Assembly: GCF_001307315.1 (NCBI RefSeq)
Contig: NZ_LGUC01000001.1
Span: 930,001 to 994,000 of the forward strand
DNA from: Halolamina pelagica
GTDB lineage: Archaea > Halobacteriota > Halobacteria > Halobacteriales > Haloferacaceae
Direction of reading: 5' to 3'
Length of the DNA: 64,000 nucleotides
The position numbers were made by a program, and so were the translations under genes. Below are positions 55,489 to 64,000 of the stretch, in pieces (within the stretch, counting starts at the first letter, position 1; each line of letters starts with the position of its first letter). The notes beneath the pieces are model-generated. The model was not told the origin of the DNA. It saw only the letters and a program-made list of their open reading frames with translations, and searched no databases.

Positions 55489-58226
55489 ATGTCCAGCGCG
55501 CTCGACGACGATACCCAGCGCGCCATCGCCGAGGGTCGGGAGACTGCGGGGGCGATGCTTCGCTCCGCCCAGAAAGACCTCCAGAAGGTGTTCGTGGTCT
55601 TCGTCATCGCCTTCATGGGGATGTTCATGGCCCTCCGCGGGGGTATCTGGGAGTGGCTCAAAGGCGTCACCACCCAGCGGATGCCCGCGGAGCTGGTCTC
55701 GCAGTTCGACATCATCGCCCAGACCCCGTTCGACGTGATCCTGCTCCAGGCGAAGATCTCGCTCGTCGTGGGGCTGATCGCCGCCGCACCGGTGCTCCTC
55801 TACTTCTCCCGTGACGCGCTGAAAGAGCGCGGTCGCTGGCCGGAGATGCCGATCCCGCTGTGGAAGGCACTCCCCATCGTCGCGCTCTCGTTCCTCCTGT
55901 TCATGGGCGGAATGGCGTACGGCTACCTCCTCTTTTTCCCGATCATGTTCAACTTCCTCGCCGGCAACGCGGCGGCCGCCGGCTTCGCCCCCACTGGTCC
56001 ATCGTGCTCTGGACCCAGTTCGTCCTGCTGCTGACGTTCTCCTTCGGGCTGGCGGCCCAGATGCCGCTGGCGATCACCGGACTGTCCTACACCGGGATCG
56101 TCCCCTACGAGCAGTTCCGTGACAAGTGGCGCTACGCCGTCGTCGCCATCTTCGTCTTCGGCGCCGTGTTCTCGCCGCCGGACCCGTTCACCCAGATCAT
56201 GTGGGCGGCGCCGCTGTTGGTGCTGTACGGGTTCAGCCTCTACCTCGCGAAGTTCGCGGTCACGATGAAGCGCGGCAGCGAACGGCTCACGATCGGCGGC
56301 GTCCTCCGGCGGAACTGGAACGAGGCCGCCGCGCTCGTCGTCGCCGGCGTCGCCGTCGCGTGGCTCTACGCCAACGCCGGCGGCCGCGACGCGATCAACG
56401 CCGGCCTCGAGGCGATCGGCAGCAGCTACCGTGCCCCCACAGTCGGCAGCCTCACCTCGCTCTCGGCCACCGGAAACGTCGTGTTGGTGGGTCTCGTCGT
56501 CGGCATCGGCTTCGCCGTCGTCGGCCTGCTGCTGTTCGCTTACCGCGAACTCGAGGGCGCCGTCGACCCCGGCGCCGAGATGGGCGATCCGACGGGGATC
56601 GATCTCGACGCACTCGACGAGGAGGGCGTGCGCGCGGCGCCGATCCAGGCGTTCGAGACGATGGACGAGCCCCAAGCGCTCGAAGCCGCCCAGCGGGCCA
56701 TCGACGACGGCTACCACGGGAAGGCACAGGCCATCCTCGACCGCTACGACGAGGCCAACGAACCCGCCGCGGACGAGCCCGAACCGCCACGACACGAGGC
56801 CGAGCCGCTGTTCACGCCGGCCAACCCGCTCGAGGCGATCCAGCGCGGTCGCGAGTGGGTCGACTGGGGCCAGCGCGCCCGCAAACAGGGCCAGCCACTC
56901 GCCGTCCTCGCGGTCGTACTGTTCGGGCTGGCCTACGCCGCACTCGGCTACACCGCCGCGGTGAACGACCTACTCCGACAGGCGGGGTTCGAGCTCTCGC
57001 TTCCCGCGTTCGGCTACTCGACGCTCGTCGCCGCCGGCATCGCGGCCGCGGGGGTGCTCGCAGTCGTCGCCGTGCTCGTCGGCGTCTACGTCCTCCTCGC
57101 GTGTTACTTCGCGGGCACCGACCCGACTGCGGTCAACGTCGGCCAGCTCTCGACCGACGAGCTCGAGCGCGCCCCGCCGGCGACGTTCCAGGCGCTGAGC
57201 GAGCAGGCGGCGAACTTCTACGCCAACAGCGCGCTTGCGGCCGACGACGACGAGCGGGCGCGCCTGATCCTCGATCGATTCGACGACGCCCAGGCGGCTG
57301 CCGAGACCGAAGCCGAGGAGGACGAGCCCGACCCCGGCAGCATGGGCGACCGCACACAGCGCGCCGGCAGCACGTTCCTCGACGAGTTCGCCGACGACAC
57401 CGACGAGGACGACATCGGCGGCTACTACAAGGACATCCAGTTCATCCTCGGCTCCGTCACCTCGGGGCTGTTCTACATCGTCGGCACGTTCATGGTCGTG
57501 ATGGCCGGCTCGTTCTTCTGGCTCTACACGGGCGGGATCAAGGACGTGTACGCCGACTTCCTCTCTCGGGTGCCTGGGGAGGTGCTCCAGCCGGGGCAGA
57601 CGGCGATGGAGGCGTCGAAAGTGATCGCGCTCCATCCCGTCGAGGCGCTGGTGTTCGAGGTGAAGTTCTCGGCGCTGCTGGGCGTCGTCGCCGTGCTGCC
57701 GATGATCGCCTACTTCGCGTGGCCGGCGCTGCGCGACCGGGGGTTCGTCCGCGGGCGCCGCGAGGTCATCTTCGGCTGGGCCGCGCTCCTGACCGGCGGG
57801 CTGCTCGGCGGGCTGGTGTTCGGCTACTTCGAGGTGGCGCCGCGGGTCATCTCCTACCTCGTCGAGGACGCGCTGGCGGCGAACATGACGATCAGCTACC
57901 GGATCACCGACTTCTTCTGGCTGATCTTCTTCACGACCGCCGGCATCGGTATCCTCGCCGACATCCCGGTGTTGATGGCGCTTCTGAACACCGCGGGGAT
58001 CTCCTACACCGCGATGCGGACCCGCTGGCGGGAGGTGATGATCGGCATGATGCTCGTCGCCGCGCTGCTGACGCCGGCGGACGCGCTCACGATGATCATG
58101 ATCACGGTGCCGCTGATGGGGGCGTACGGCATCGGTCTCGGCGTGCTGTACGTGCTCACCCTCGGCGGTCGCCGGAACCTCCGTAAACCCACGATCGGGC
58201 CCGAGACGGCCGGCGACGACGGGTAG
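55489..58226 (+). CDS. tatC2: Double-domain TatC (TatCt type) (frameshifted as sequenced)
   Basis: About 912 residues corrected. Two TatC units are joined head to tail with extra helices and long acidic linkers between (about residues 350-640). Unit 1 includes FDIIAQTPFDVILLQAKISL and WRYAVVAIFVFGAVFSPPDP. Unit 2 includes VLPMIAYFAWPALRDRGF and TRWREVMIGMMLVAALLTPA. About 14 helices fit the haloarchaea-specific TatCt. The break is in CCCCC at 55988-55992 (joins AAGFAP to HWSIVLW). Export of most secreted proteins in haloarchaea depends on Tat. Confidence 0.88.
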
Positions 58227-58336
58227 CGCGACCCGGCGTTCTTCGAGCCAGCCCCGTTCTCACCGGCCAGTCACGACGCTGTCGGCACCAACCCTCGAAC
58301 GGTGCGTTTTTGCGTATCCCTGGGTATCCCTCCGGT

Positions 58337-58417
58337 ATGACTATGCGAACATTGATTCGGCCGACGCCGAGCGCCGGCGATCGAGGCGGCGCCAAAGCAC
58401 CGGAGGGCGGGCGATGA
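58337..58417 (+). CDS. Possible 26-residue leader ORF
   Basis: MTMRTLIRPTPSAGDRGGAK plus 6 residues, ending in TGA inside the ATG of the RHH gene (ATGA). No family. Overlap suggests coupling, but chance is possible. Confidence 0.3.
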   Translation: MTMRTLIRPTPSAGDRGGAKAPEGGR

Positions 58418-58593
58418 CGAAAGTCTCCGTGGAGATCCCCGACGAACTGCTGGCGGATCTCGACGAGCACGTCGGCGCCGAGGGGAAGTTCGTCAACCGC
58501 AGCGACGCCATCCGGGCGTCGATCCGGAAGACGCTCGACCGCCTCGACGAGATCGACGAGCGACAGGGGCGGATCGAGGGGGACGACGCGTGA
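58414..58593 (+). CDS. CopG-like ribbon-helix-helix regulator
   Basis: 59 residues: MTKVSVEIPDELLADLDEHV, then FVNRSDAIRASIRKTLDRLDE. A compact RHH DNA-binding protein of NikR/CopG type without a sensor domain. Its stop overlaps the GTG of the transporter (GTGA), so it likely regulates its own operon. It was too short for a typical size cut-off. Confidence 0.88.
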   Translation: MTKVSVEIPDELLADLDEHVGAEGKFVNRSDAIRASIRKTLDRLDEIDERQGRIEGDDA

Positions 58594-59324
58594 GCGCGGA
58601 CCGTCGCCCGCTCCCTGTCGATCGCCTGCTGCTCGCGGCGCTGTTCGTGACGGCGCTGGTGACTGCCCAACTCACCGCCGCGAAGCTGCTCTCGTTCCAG
58701 TTGCCGTTCGCGATCCCGGTCGCGGGCAGCGCGCTCACGCTTCCGGGTGCCGCGCTCGCGTACGCGCTGACCTACTTCGCCTCGGACTGCTACGCCGAAC
58801 TGTACGGCAAGCGCGCCGCCCGCGAGCTGGTCAACGTCGCCTTCCTGATGAACTTCGTCGTGCTGGCGCTGGTCTGGAGCACCATCGTCGCCCCCGCCGC
58901 CAACCCCGAGTTCGCGAGCACGTTCTCCTCGGTGCTCGGCGCGTCGACGAACATCGTCGCCGCCAGCCTGCTGGCGTACGTCGTCAGCCAGAACTGGGAC
59001 GTGATCGCGTTCCACCGGCTGAAGGAGTACACCGACGGCGGGAAGCTCTGGCTCCGAAACATCGGCTCGACCGCCAGCAGCCAGCTCATCGACACCGTCA
59101 TCTTCGTCGGCGTCGCGTTCTGGGTGCTCCCCCAACTGGGCATCAACCCCGGTCTGGGGCTCCCGCTGGTCGGCGGTGGGCCCGTGCCGAGCGTCGCCGC
59201 GCTGATCGTCGGGCAGTACGTCCTGAAACTGGGCATCGCCGTGATCGACACCCCGTTCGTGTACGCGGCCGTCGCCGCCGCAAGACGGCGTGACGCCGAC
59301 GAACGGCGGCTGTTCACGACATAG
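58590..59324 (+). CDS. Queuosine-precursor transporter family (YhhQ/COG1738)
   Basis: 244 residues, six or seven transmembrane helices. Typical stretches are AKLLSFQLPF, GAALAYALTYFASDCYAELYGKR, WLRNIGSTASSQLIDTVIFV and QYVLKLGIAVIDTPFVY. Bacterial members import preQ0/preQ1. In an archaeon it would supply preQ0 or a related 7-deazaguanine for archaeosine, agreeing with arcS at 42647. Co-transcribed with the RHH regulator. Confidence 0.87.
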   Translation: MSADRRPLPVDRLLLAALFVTALVTAQLTAAKLLSFQLPFAIPVAGSALTLPGAALAYALTYFASDCYAELYGKRAARELVNVAFLMNFVVLALVWSTIVAPAANPEFASTFSSVLGASTNIVAASLLAYVVSQNWDVIAFHRLKEYTDGGKLWLRNIGSTASSQLIDTVIFVGVAFWVLPQLGINPGLGLPLVGGGPVPSVAALIVGQYVLKLGIAVIDTPFVYAAVAAARRRDADERRLFTT

Positions 59325-59470
59325 AGCGGGTCGATTTTTCCCGCGCGCGCCGGGTTGGTGCCGATTGGCAATCGCGGCGCACAGAAGCTTCACGCCAGCA
59401 CCGCCAGCAGCGTCACTGTCCTCGGTGTCGGCACGCCGATCGAACTGAGACGGTGGTCCCGCGGACGTCG

Positions 59471-60253
59471 TTACTCGACGCGCTCGGCGAACCCGAAGTT
59501 CGGCTTCACGTCCGTGACCGCGATCTCGAGCTCCTCGCCCTCCTCGGCGCCCGAGACGAACAGCGTGAACCCATCGACCGTCGCGATACCGTCGCCCTCC
59601 CCGCCGGTGTCGGTGATCTCGACGGTGAGCCGGTCGCCCTCGGCGACGGGCGCGTCGGTGTACCCCTTCCCGATCAGATACACCTCGCTCGAGGCGTCGC
59701 GGGAAGCGTCGGGCGATACCCGCCGGACGTACTGGAACGACGGCTCCATGTCGGCTTCCAGATCGTCGAGGTCCCGACCCTGGAACACCTTGGCGACGAA
59801 GTCGCCGCCTGGTTTGAGGAACTCCACGGCGGTCTCGTAGGCGATCCGCGCGAGATGGACCGAGCGCGCGTGGTCGAGTTCGTACTCGCCGGTCATGTTC
59901 GGCGCCATGTCCGAGACGACCAGATCGACGACGCCCTGCCCGCCCTCAGCACCGAGTTCGCGCCGGAGTCGGTCGCGGGTCTCCTCCTCGGTCATGTCGC
60001 CGGGGATCGTGCTCACCTGGTGGGCCTCGAGGTCGTCGATGCGCTGGAGGTCGACCCCCACGACCTTCCCCTGCGGGCCGACCTTCTCGGCGGCGACCTG
60101 GAGCCATCCGCCGGGGGCGGCGCCGAGGTCGACGACGGTGTCGCCGTCGTCGAACAGGTTCGCGGTGTCGTCCAACTGCTTCAGCTTGTACGCCGAGCGG
60201 GCGCGATACCCCTGCTGTTTGGCCCGGTTGTAGTAGTCGTCTTTTCCAGTCAT
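59471..60253 (-). CDS. rlmE: 23S rRNA 2'-O-methyltransferase RlmE with TRAM domain
   Basis: 260 residues. SAM site VVDLGAAPGGWLQVAAE near residue 43. The catalytic residues are visible as the Lys in SAYKLKQLDD, Asp in VVSDMAPNMTG and Lys in GGDFVAKVFQG. It methylates the 2'-O of U2552 of 23S rRNA. Residues about 200-260 (VAEGDRLTVEITDTGGEGDG) are a TRAM domain, the archaeal extension. ATG 60253 is preferred. Confidence 0.93.
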   Translation of the reverse strand: MTGKDDYYNRAKQQGYRARSAYKLKQLDDTANLFDDGDTVVDLGAAPGGWLQVAAEKVGPQGKVVGVDLQRIDDLEAHQVSTIPGDMTEEETRDRLRRELGAEGGQGVVDLVVSDMAPNMTGEYELDHARSVHLARIAYETAVEFLKPGGDFVAKVFQGRDLDDLEADMEPSFQYVRRVSPDASRDASSEVYLIGKGYTDAPVAEGDRLTVEITDTGGEGDGIATVDGFTLFVSGAEEGEELEIAVTDVKPNFGFAERVE

Positions 60254-60475
60254 GGTTCTCCCTCTGGCGGCGCGGTCGGTCGCGGGGAACCGACCGGCGA
60301 ATTCGCGTTCATACCGGTTCTGAGGGAGTCTACTCGGAAAGGCACATCGGATACGCTGTCGTCGCCACAAGCCGGACCCAGCCCGGGTCGCGGGGCGATA
60401 TCGGCGTTCGCTGACACGATTGTGACCAGCGGATCAACACAGATTTGTCTGTCCTGTGTCCAACGCTGTACACTG

Positions 60476-61873
60476 ATGGCTACACGTGACACGTGGGTAT
60501 CGAACGTCGGGTTCGTGCTCGCCGCCGTCGGCAGCGCGGCCGGACTGGGGAACATCTGGCGCTTCCCGTGGCTGACAGCCGGCAACGGCGGTAGCGCGTT
60601 CCTGCTCGTCTACCTGCTGATCGTTGTCGGCGTCGGCGTGCCGGGGCTGCTCGCGGAGTTCGTGCTCGGGCGCCGCGGCCGGCAGACGCCGATCGGCGCC
60701 CTCAGCGACCAGATCGGCTCCCGGTGGGGGTCGGCGCTGGGCGCATTCAACGTCGCCACGACGCTCGTGATCCTCTCGTTCTACTCGGTTGTCGGCGGCT
60801 GGATCCTCCGCTACACGCTGGTCTCGCCGACAGGGGCGTACTTCAGCCAGCCCCAGCAGTACTTCGGGGAGATGAGCTACGGCCTCGCGGCGGTCGGGTT
60901 CCACCTGCTGTTTCTGGCGATCGTCGCCGGCATCGTCTTCTTCGGCGTGAGCCGCGGTATCGAGCGCGTCTCGAAGGTGATGCTGCCGGCGGTCGTGGTG
61001 CTGCTCGTCGGCCTCGCAGCCTGGACGGCGACCCAGCCCGGGGCCGCCGCTGGCTACGAGTTCTACCTCGGCTTCGACGCCGACTACCTCGCTGCGAACT
61101 TCGCGAGCGTGATCGGTCCGGCGGCGGGCCAGGCGCTGTTTACCCTCTCGGTCGGCGCCGGGTCGATGCTCACCTACGCCTCCTACCTCGACGAAGAGGC
61201 GTCGCTCCCCAGGGACACCATCGTCATCGCCGTCTCGAACACGTTCATCGGCGTGCTCGCCGGTCTGGTCGTGATCCCGTTGCTGTTCTCCCAGGGTATC
61301 GACCCCGGCCAGGGCGGCCCCGGCGCGCTGTTCGTCGCGCTCGCGACGGCGTTCGGCTCGCTGCCGGGCGGCACCGTCGTCGCGACGGCCTTCTTCGCGA
61401 CGGTGCTGATGGCCGCGATCACCAGCGGCATCAACCTGCTCGAGACGCCGGTCGCGACGCTCGTCGACGAGTTCGGCGTGCCGCGCCGGCGGGCGACGCT
61501 GGCCGTCTCGCTGCTGCTCGCCGTCACGGGGAGCGGGCTCGCGCTCGCCAGTTCGGCGTTCCGGTTCGCCTCGGGCACCCTCGCGGACCTGATGCTGACG
61601 CTCGGGCTGTTCGGGTTCCTCGCCATCGTCGGCTGGGTGCTGCGGGCGGAGTCGGTCACCGAGTTCCGTGCCGGCGCGGGGCGGTACGCCGTCCTCGCCG
61701 AGTCGTGGGTGCTGACGGTCGGGTGGCTGCTCCCCGTCGTCGTTCTGTTCTCGCTGGCGAGTTCGGTCGCGCCGCTGGTCGGCGTCTCGCTCGGCCTGGG
61801 GGCCCGGGTGGCCGTCGCCGTCGTCGGGACGCTGGCCAGCCGGCTGGCTGTCCGGCTGGCGGCGACCCGCTGA
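60476..61873 (+). CDS. Sodium-dependent transporter, NSS/SNF family
   Basis: 465 residues, about 12 transmembrane helices in a LeuT fold. The signature is WVSNVGFVLAAVGSAAGLGN followed by IWRFPWLTAGNGG, then LLAEFVLGRRGRQTPIGAL and TLSVGAGSMLTYASYL. It likely imports an amino acid or similar compound with Na+. The substrate is unknown. Confidence 0.92.
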   Translation: MATRDTWVSNVGFVLAAVGSAAGLGNIWRFPWLTAGNGGSAFLLVYLLIVVGVGVPGLLAEFVLGRRGRQTPIGALSDQIGSRWGSALGAFNVATTLVILSFYSVVGGWILRYTLVSPTGAYFSQPQQYFGEMSYGLAAVGFHLLFLAIVAGIVFFGVSRGIERVSKVMLPAVVVLLVGLAAWTATQPGAAAGYEFYLGFDADYLAANFASVIGPAAGQALFTLSVGAGSMLTYASYLDEEASLPRDTIVIAVSNTFIGVLAGLVVIPLLFSQGIDPGQGGPGALFVALATAFGSLPGGTVVATAFFATVLMAAITSGINLLETPVATLVDEFGVPRRRATLAVSLLLAVTGSGLALASSAFRFASGTLADLMLTLGLFGFLAIVGWVLRAESVTEFRAGAGRYAVLAESWVLTVGWLLPVVVLFSLASSVAPLVGVSLGLGARVAVAVVGTLASRLAVRLAATR

Positions 61874-61903
61874 CCGGCGCTCGCGGCGACGCCGAGGACA
61901 CCC

Positions 61904-62293
61904 CTACAGACAGAACATGAACGGGTACAACAGCGCGACGCGATCGCCGTCTTCGAGCGCCGTACCGAAGCCGTCCAGCAGTTCGTTGAACGTCCCGTTG
62001 ACCAGCACGCGGGCGAACGCTCGCGTGCGCTCGCCTTCGGGGTTGCGCTCCCACCGCCCCGGCGGGTCGCCCGGGTAGTCGGCCCAGCCGTTGGCGGTTT
62101 CGTCCACTTCGGTCTCCGCCAGCAGCATCTCCTCGCAGCCGTATTCGGCGAAGAAAGCGTCGAGGAACGCACCGAGCGTATCGCCGGCGAAGCTGAACTC
62201 GAACTCGTGGGTCCCGAGCTCCCGGCGGACGTGGCCGGTCGCCTTCACCTGGACGGTGGTCGTCGGCAGCTGGTCGGTCTCGGCGTGGCTCAT
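61904..62293 (-). CDS. MoaD/ThiS-like beta-grasp protein without C-terminal GG
   Basis: 129 residues. The ubiquitin-like fold is suggested by FEFSFAGDTLGAFLDAFFAEY, RVLVNGTFNELLDGFGTALED and GDRVALLYPFMF, the typical MoaD end. The chain ends YPFMFCL where functional MoaD/SAMP proteins end in Gly-Gly, so thiocarboxylation or sampylation is doubtful. ATG 62293 is chosen. It is divergent from the aldo/keto reductase. Confidence 0.75.
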   Translation of the reverse strand: MSHAETDQLPTTTVQVKATGHVRRELGTHEFEFSFAGDTLGAFLDAFFAEYGCEEMLLAETEVDETANGWADYPGDPPGRWERNPEGERTRAFARVLVNGTFNELLDGFGTALEDGDRVALLYPFMFCL

Positions 62294-62414
62294 GTGTGCT
62301 GGTACGCGCCGCGGCCGGATACCCACCTGCCCGAACATGATCGGCTGCCCGGCCGGGGACGAGTGTCGCCGATAGCTGAACGCTTTTCCCCCGGTCATCC
62401 CAATACTGCACTGT

Positions 62415-63415
62415 ATGAGCGAGACAGATCTCGGCTTCGTGCAGTTCGGCGACAGCGGCCTCCAGAGCAGCGAGCTCCAGTTCGGCACCTGGCGCTTCGG
62501 CCGCGAGACCGAGGAAGGCAGCCTCGAGATCGGCGAGGGGCAGGCAAAGCGTCTGCTCGACACCTACGCCGACGCCGGCGGGCGTTACATCGACACCGCC
62601 GACGTGTACGGCGGCGGGCAGGCCGAGGAGTGGATCGGCGACTGGCTGGGCGAGCGCGACCGGGAGCGTTTCACCGTCGCCTCCAAGATCTACTGGCAGA
62701 TCCGGGAGGACGACCCAAACAGCCGCGGCAACAACCGGAAGAACCTCCGTCACCGCGTCGACGCCATCCTCGATCGGCTGGACACCGACTACATCGACGT
62801 GCTCTACCTCCACCGCTGGGACGGCGAGACGCCGACCCGCGAGACGATGAAGACGCTGAACGCGCTGGTCGAGGCGGGGAAGGTCCACTACCTCGGCGCG
62901 TCGACGCTCTCGCCCAACGCCTGGCGGGTGGCGAAGGCGAACGAACTCGCCCGCGCCGAAGGGTGGGAGCCGTTCACCGTGCTCCAGCCCCGGTACAACC
63001 TCGTCGACCGCGAGATCGAGGGGACTACCTCCAGTTCGCCCGCGAGGAGGGGCTGGCTGTCTCCCCGTGGAGCCCGCTCGGCCAGGGGTTCCTGACCGGG
63101 AAGTACGACCGCGAGGAGGGGCTGACCGGCGAGTCGAAGGCGGCGGAGTCGAGCCGCTTCGAGAGCGCCTACCTGACCGAGACCAACTTCGACGTACACG
63201 ACGTGCTCGACGAGGTGGCCGACGAGGTCGACGCCTCGCCCGCCCAGACCGCGCTGGCGTGGCTGATGCACCGCGACGGCGTCACCGCGCCCATCGTCGG
63301 CGCCCGCACCGTCGAGCAGTTGGAGGAGAACCTCGGCGCCGCGGCGATCGACCTCTCCGAGGAGCAGGTCGACCGCCTGACCGAGGCGAAAGGCGGCCCG
63401 TACGCGAACCTGTAG
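62415..63415 (+). CDS. Aldo/keto reductase (frameshifted as sequenced)
   Basis: 333 residues corrected. TIM-barrel NAD(P)H oxidoreductase with RYIDTADVYGGGQAEEWIG (catalytic Asp and Tyr), the Lys in FTVASKIYW, the His in IDVLYLHRWD, and the cofactor loop PIVGARTVEQLEENL. The break is in GGGG at 63020-63023, where one extra G joins DREIEG to DYLQFAREEGLAVSPWSPLG. The substrate is unknown. Confidence 0.88.
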
Positions 63416-63416
63416 C

Positions 63417-63460
63417 GCCGGAACCCGGTAACGTTCCAGCCGGAACCCGGTAACGTTCCA
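63417..63460. repeat. Tandem 22-bp duplication
   Basis: GCCGGAACCCGGTAACGTTC+CA occurs twice in direct succession (63417-63438 and 63439-63460), right after the aldo/keto reductase stop and just upstream of the threonine aldolase ATG. Each unit has GGAAC...GTTCC complementarity. Confidence 0.9.
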
Positions 63461-63502
63461 CCCCACCGAGTCCCTTATTCCTCCGCCTCTCCCAGCGACC
63501 CC

Positions 63503-64000
63503 ATGGTCGTAGACCTTCGCTCCGACACCGTCACCAGACCCTCAGACGCGATGCGGGAGGCCGCCAAGAACGCCGAGGTCGGCGACGACGTGTACCGCGA
63601 CGACCCGAGCGTCAACGAACTCGAAGCCCGCGCCGCCGAGATCCTCGGCAAGGAGGCGGGGCTGTTCGTCCCCAGCGGCACGATGGGCAACCAGGTCGCG
63701 ATCCGGACCCACACCGACCGCGGGCAGGAGCTGCTCGCCGACGAGCACGCCCACGTGCTGAAGTGGGAGCTCGGCGCCGTCGCCCAACTGAGTAGCCTCC
63801 AGACCCGCCTGCTCGACTTCGGCGACGACGGCGCGCCGACGCCCGAGCAGGTCGAGAACGGCATCGTCGAGGAGGGGCTCCACGAGGCCGGCACGGGGCT
63901 GTTCTGTCTGGAGAACACGCACAACTACCGCGGCGGCGTCGCCGTCTCGAAGGCGGAGATCGACGCCGCGGCCGCGGCCGCCCACGATCACGGCGTCCCG
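63503..64000 (+). CDS. Low-specificity threonine aldolase (5' part only)
   Basis: 166 residues are present before the window ends. PLP fold type I with VDLRSDTVTRPSDAMREAA, VGDDVYRDDPSVNELE, LFVPSGTMGNQVAIRTH, ELLADEHAHVLKWE and LENTHNYRGG, all typical of L-threonine (or L-allo-threonine) aldolases that give glycine and acetaldehyde. The PLP lysine would lie beyond the window. Confidence 0.92.
   Translation, partial: MVVDLRSDTVTRPSDAMREAAKNAEVGDDVYRDDPSVNELEARAAEILGKEAGLFVPSGTMGNQVAIRTHTDRGQELLADEHAHVLKWELGAVAQLSSLQTRLLDFGDDGAPTPEQVENGIVEEGLHEAGTGLFCLENTHNYRGGVAVSKAEIDAAAAAAHDHGVP

Overview
The window reads as chromosome from a haloarchaeon (class Halobacteria). Base composition is visibly very GC-rich. 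Nearly all predicted proteins are acidic (D/E-rich). Genes are densely packed, often start leaderless a short distance after TATA-like boxes, and often overlap by ATGA, GTGA or TGATG. The gene content is archaeal and haloarchaeal: Pcc1, RpoP, L37Ae, Azf, DacZ, LonB, a double-domain TatC, ArcS, TrmY and a DhnA-type aldolase. Most of it is housekeeping chromosome. The obvious accessory patches are an AT-rich islet with an inverted-repeat element beside tRNA-His (about 25035-26230) and a vapBC pair inside a heme gene cluster.

Layout. 1-8200: glutathione-transferase-like end, a membrane protein, dcd-thiR, a broken Yip1-like gene, pth2, truD, a DUF2103 gene, rpl37ae-rpoP-pcc1, proline dehydrogenase. 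8200-17950: membrane proteins, creatininase family, pterin aldolase, azf (oxidative pentose phosphate entry), MOSC protein, Agl23-like glycosyltransferase-type protein, Rpa2-like ssDNA-binding protein. 17950-29000: two near-identical cspA genes, tRNA-Pro, SLC13/TrkA-C permease, Ski2-type helicase, site-2 protease, islet, tRNA-His, acyltransferase. 28200-36050: mscS-dacZ (c-di-AMP), AI-2E family exporter, tRNA-Leu, fructose bisphosphatase and aldolase, peptidases. 36300-45700: UspA, gamma-glutamyltransferase, trmY, RecA-like protein, GHMP kinase, arcS, sensor kinase. 45700-51400: hemL-(vapBC)-hemC-hemD, deaminase, TRIC-like channel, nadM. 51500-58230: lonB and head-to-head tatCo/tatCt. 58300-64000: RHH regulator with queuosine-precursor transporter, rlmE, NSS transporter, MoaD-like protein, aldo/keto reductase, threonine aldolase (cut by the window end).

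Functional links. fbp and the aldolase overlap and serve gluconeogenesis, with azf feeding the oxidative pentose phosphate route. The transporter at 58590 and arcS both concern 7-deazaguanine in tRNA. pth2, truD, trmY, pcc1, rlmE and arcS make tRNA/rRNA maturation unusually well represented. dacZ and an MscS channel overlap, linking c-di-AMP to osmotic control.

Two things dominate on a second look. First, 17 otherwise intact genes are split by a small deletion, nearly always one base missing from a C or G run. This is most simply an error signature of the assembly, so the affected genes are annotated as CDS with the break position. Second, each of the three tRNA genes is followed at its 3' end by a hairpin with a related loop (TCACGTTCGTTC on the + strand). 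Its distal arm is complementary to the tRNA's own 3' end, and two of the tRNAs also have a T-arm copy further out. I do not recognise this arrangement as a described element.
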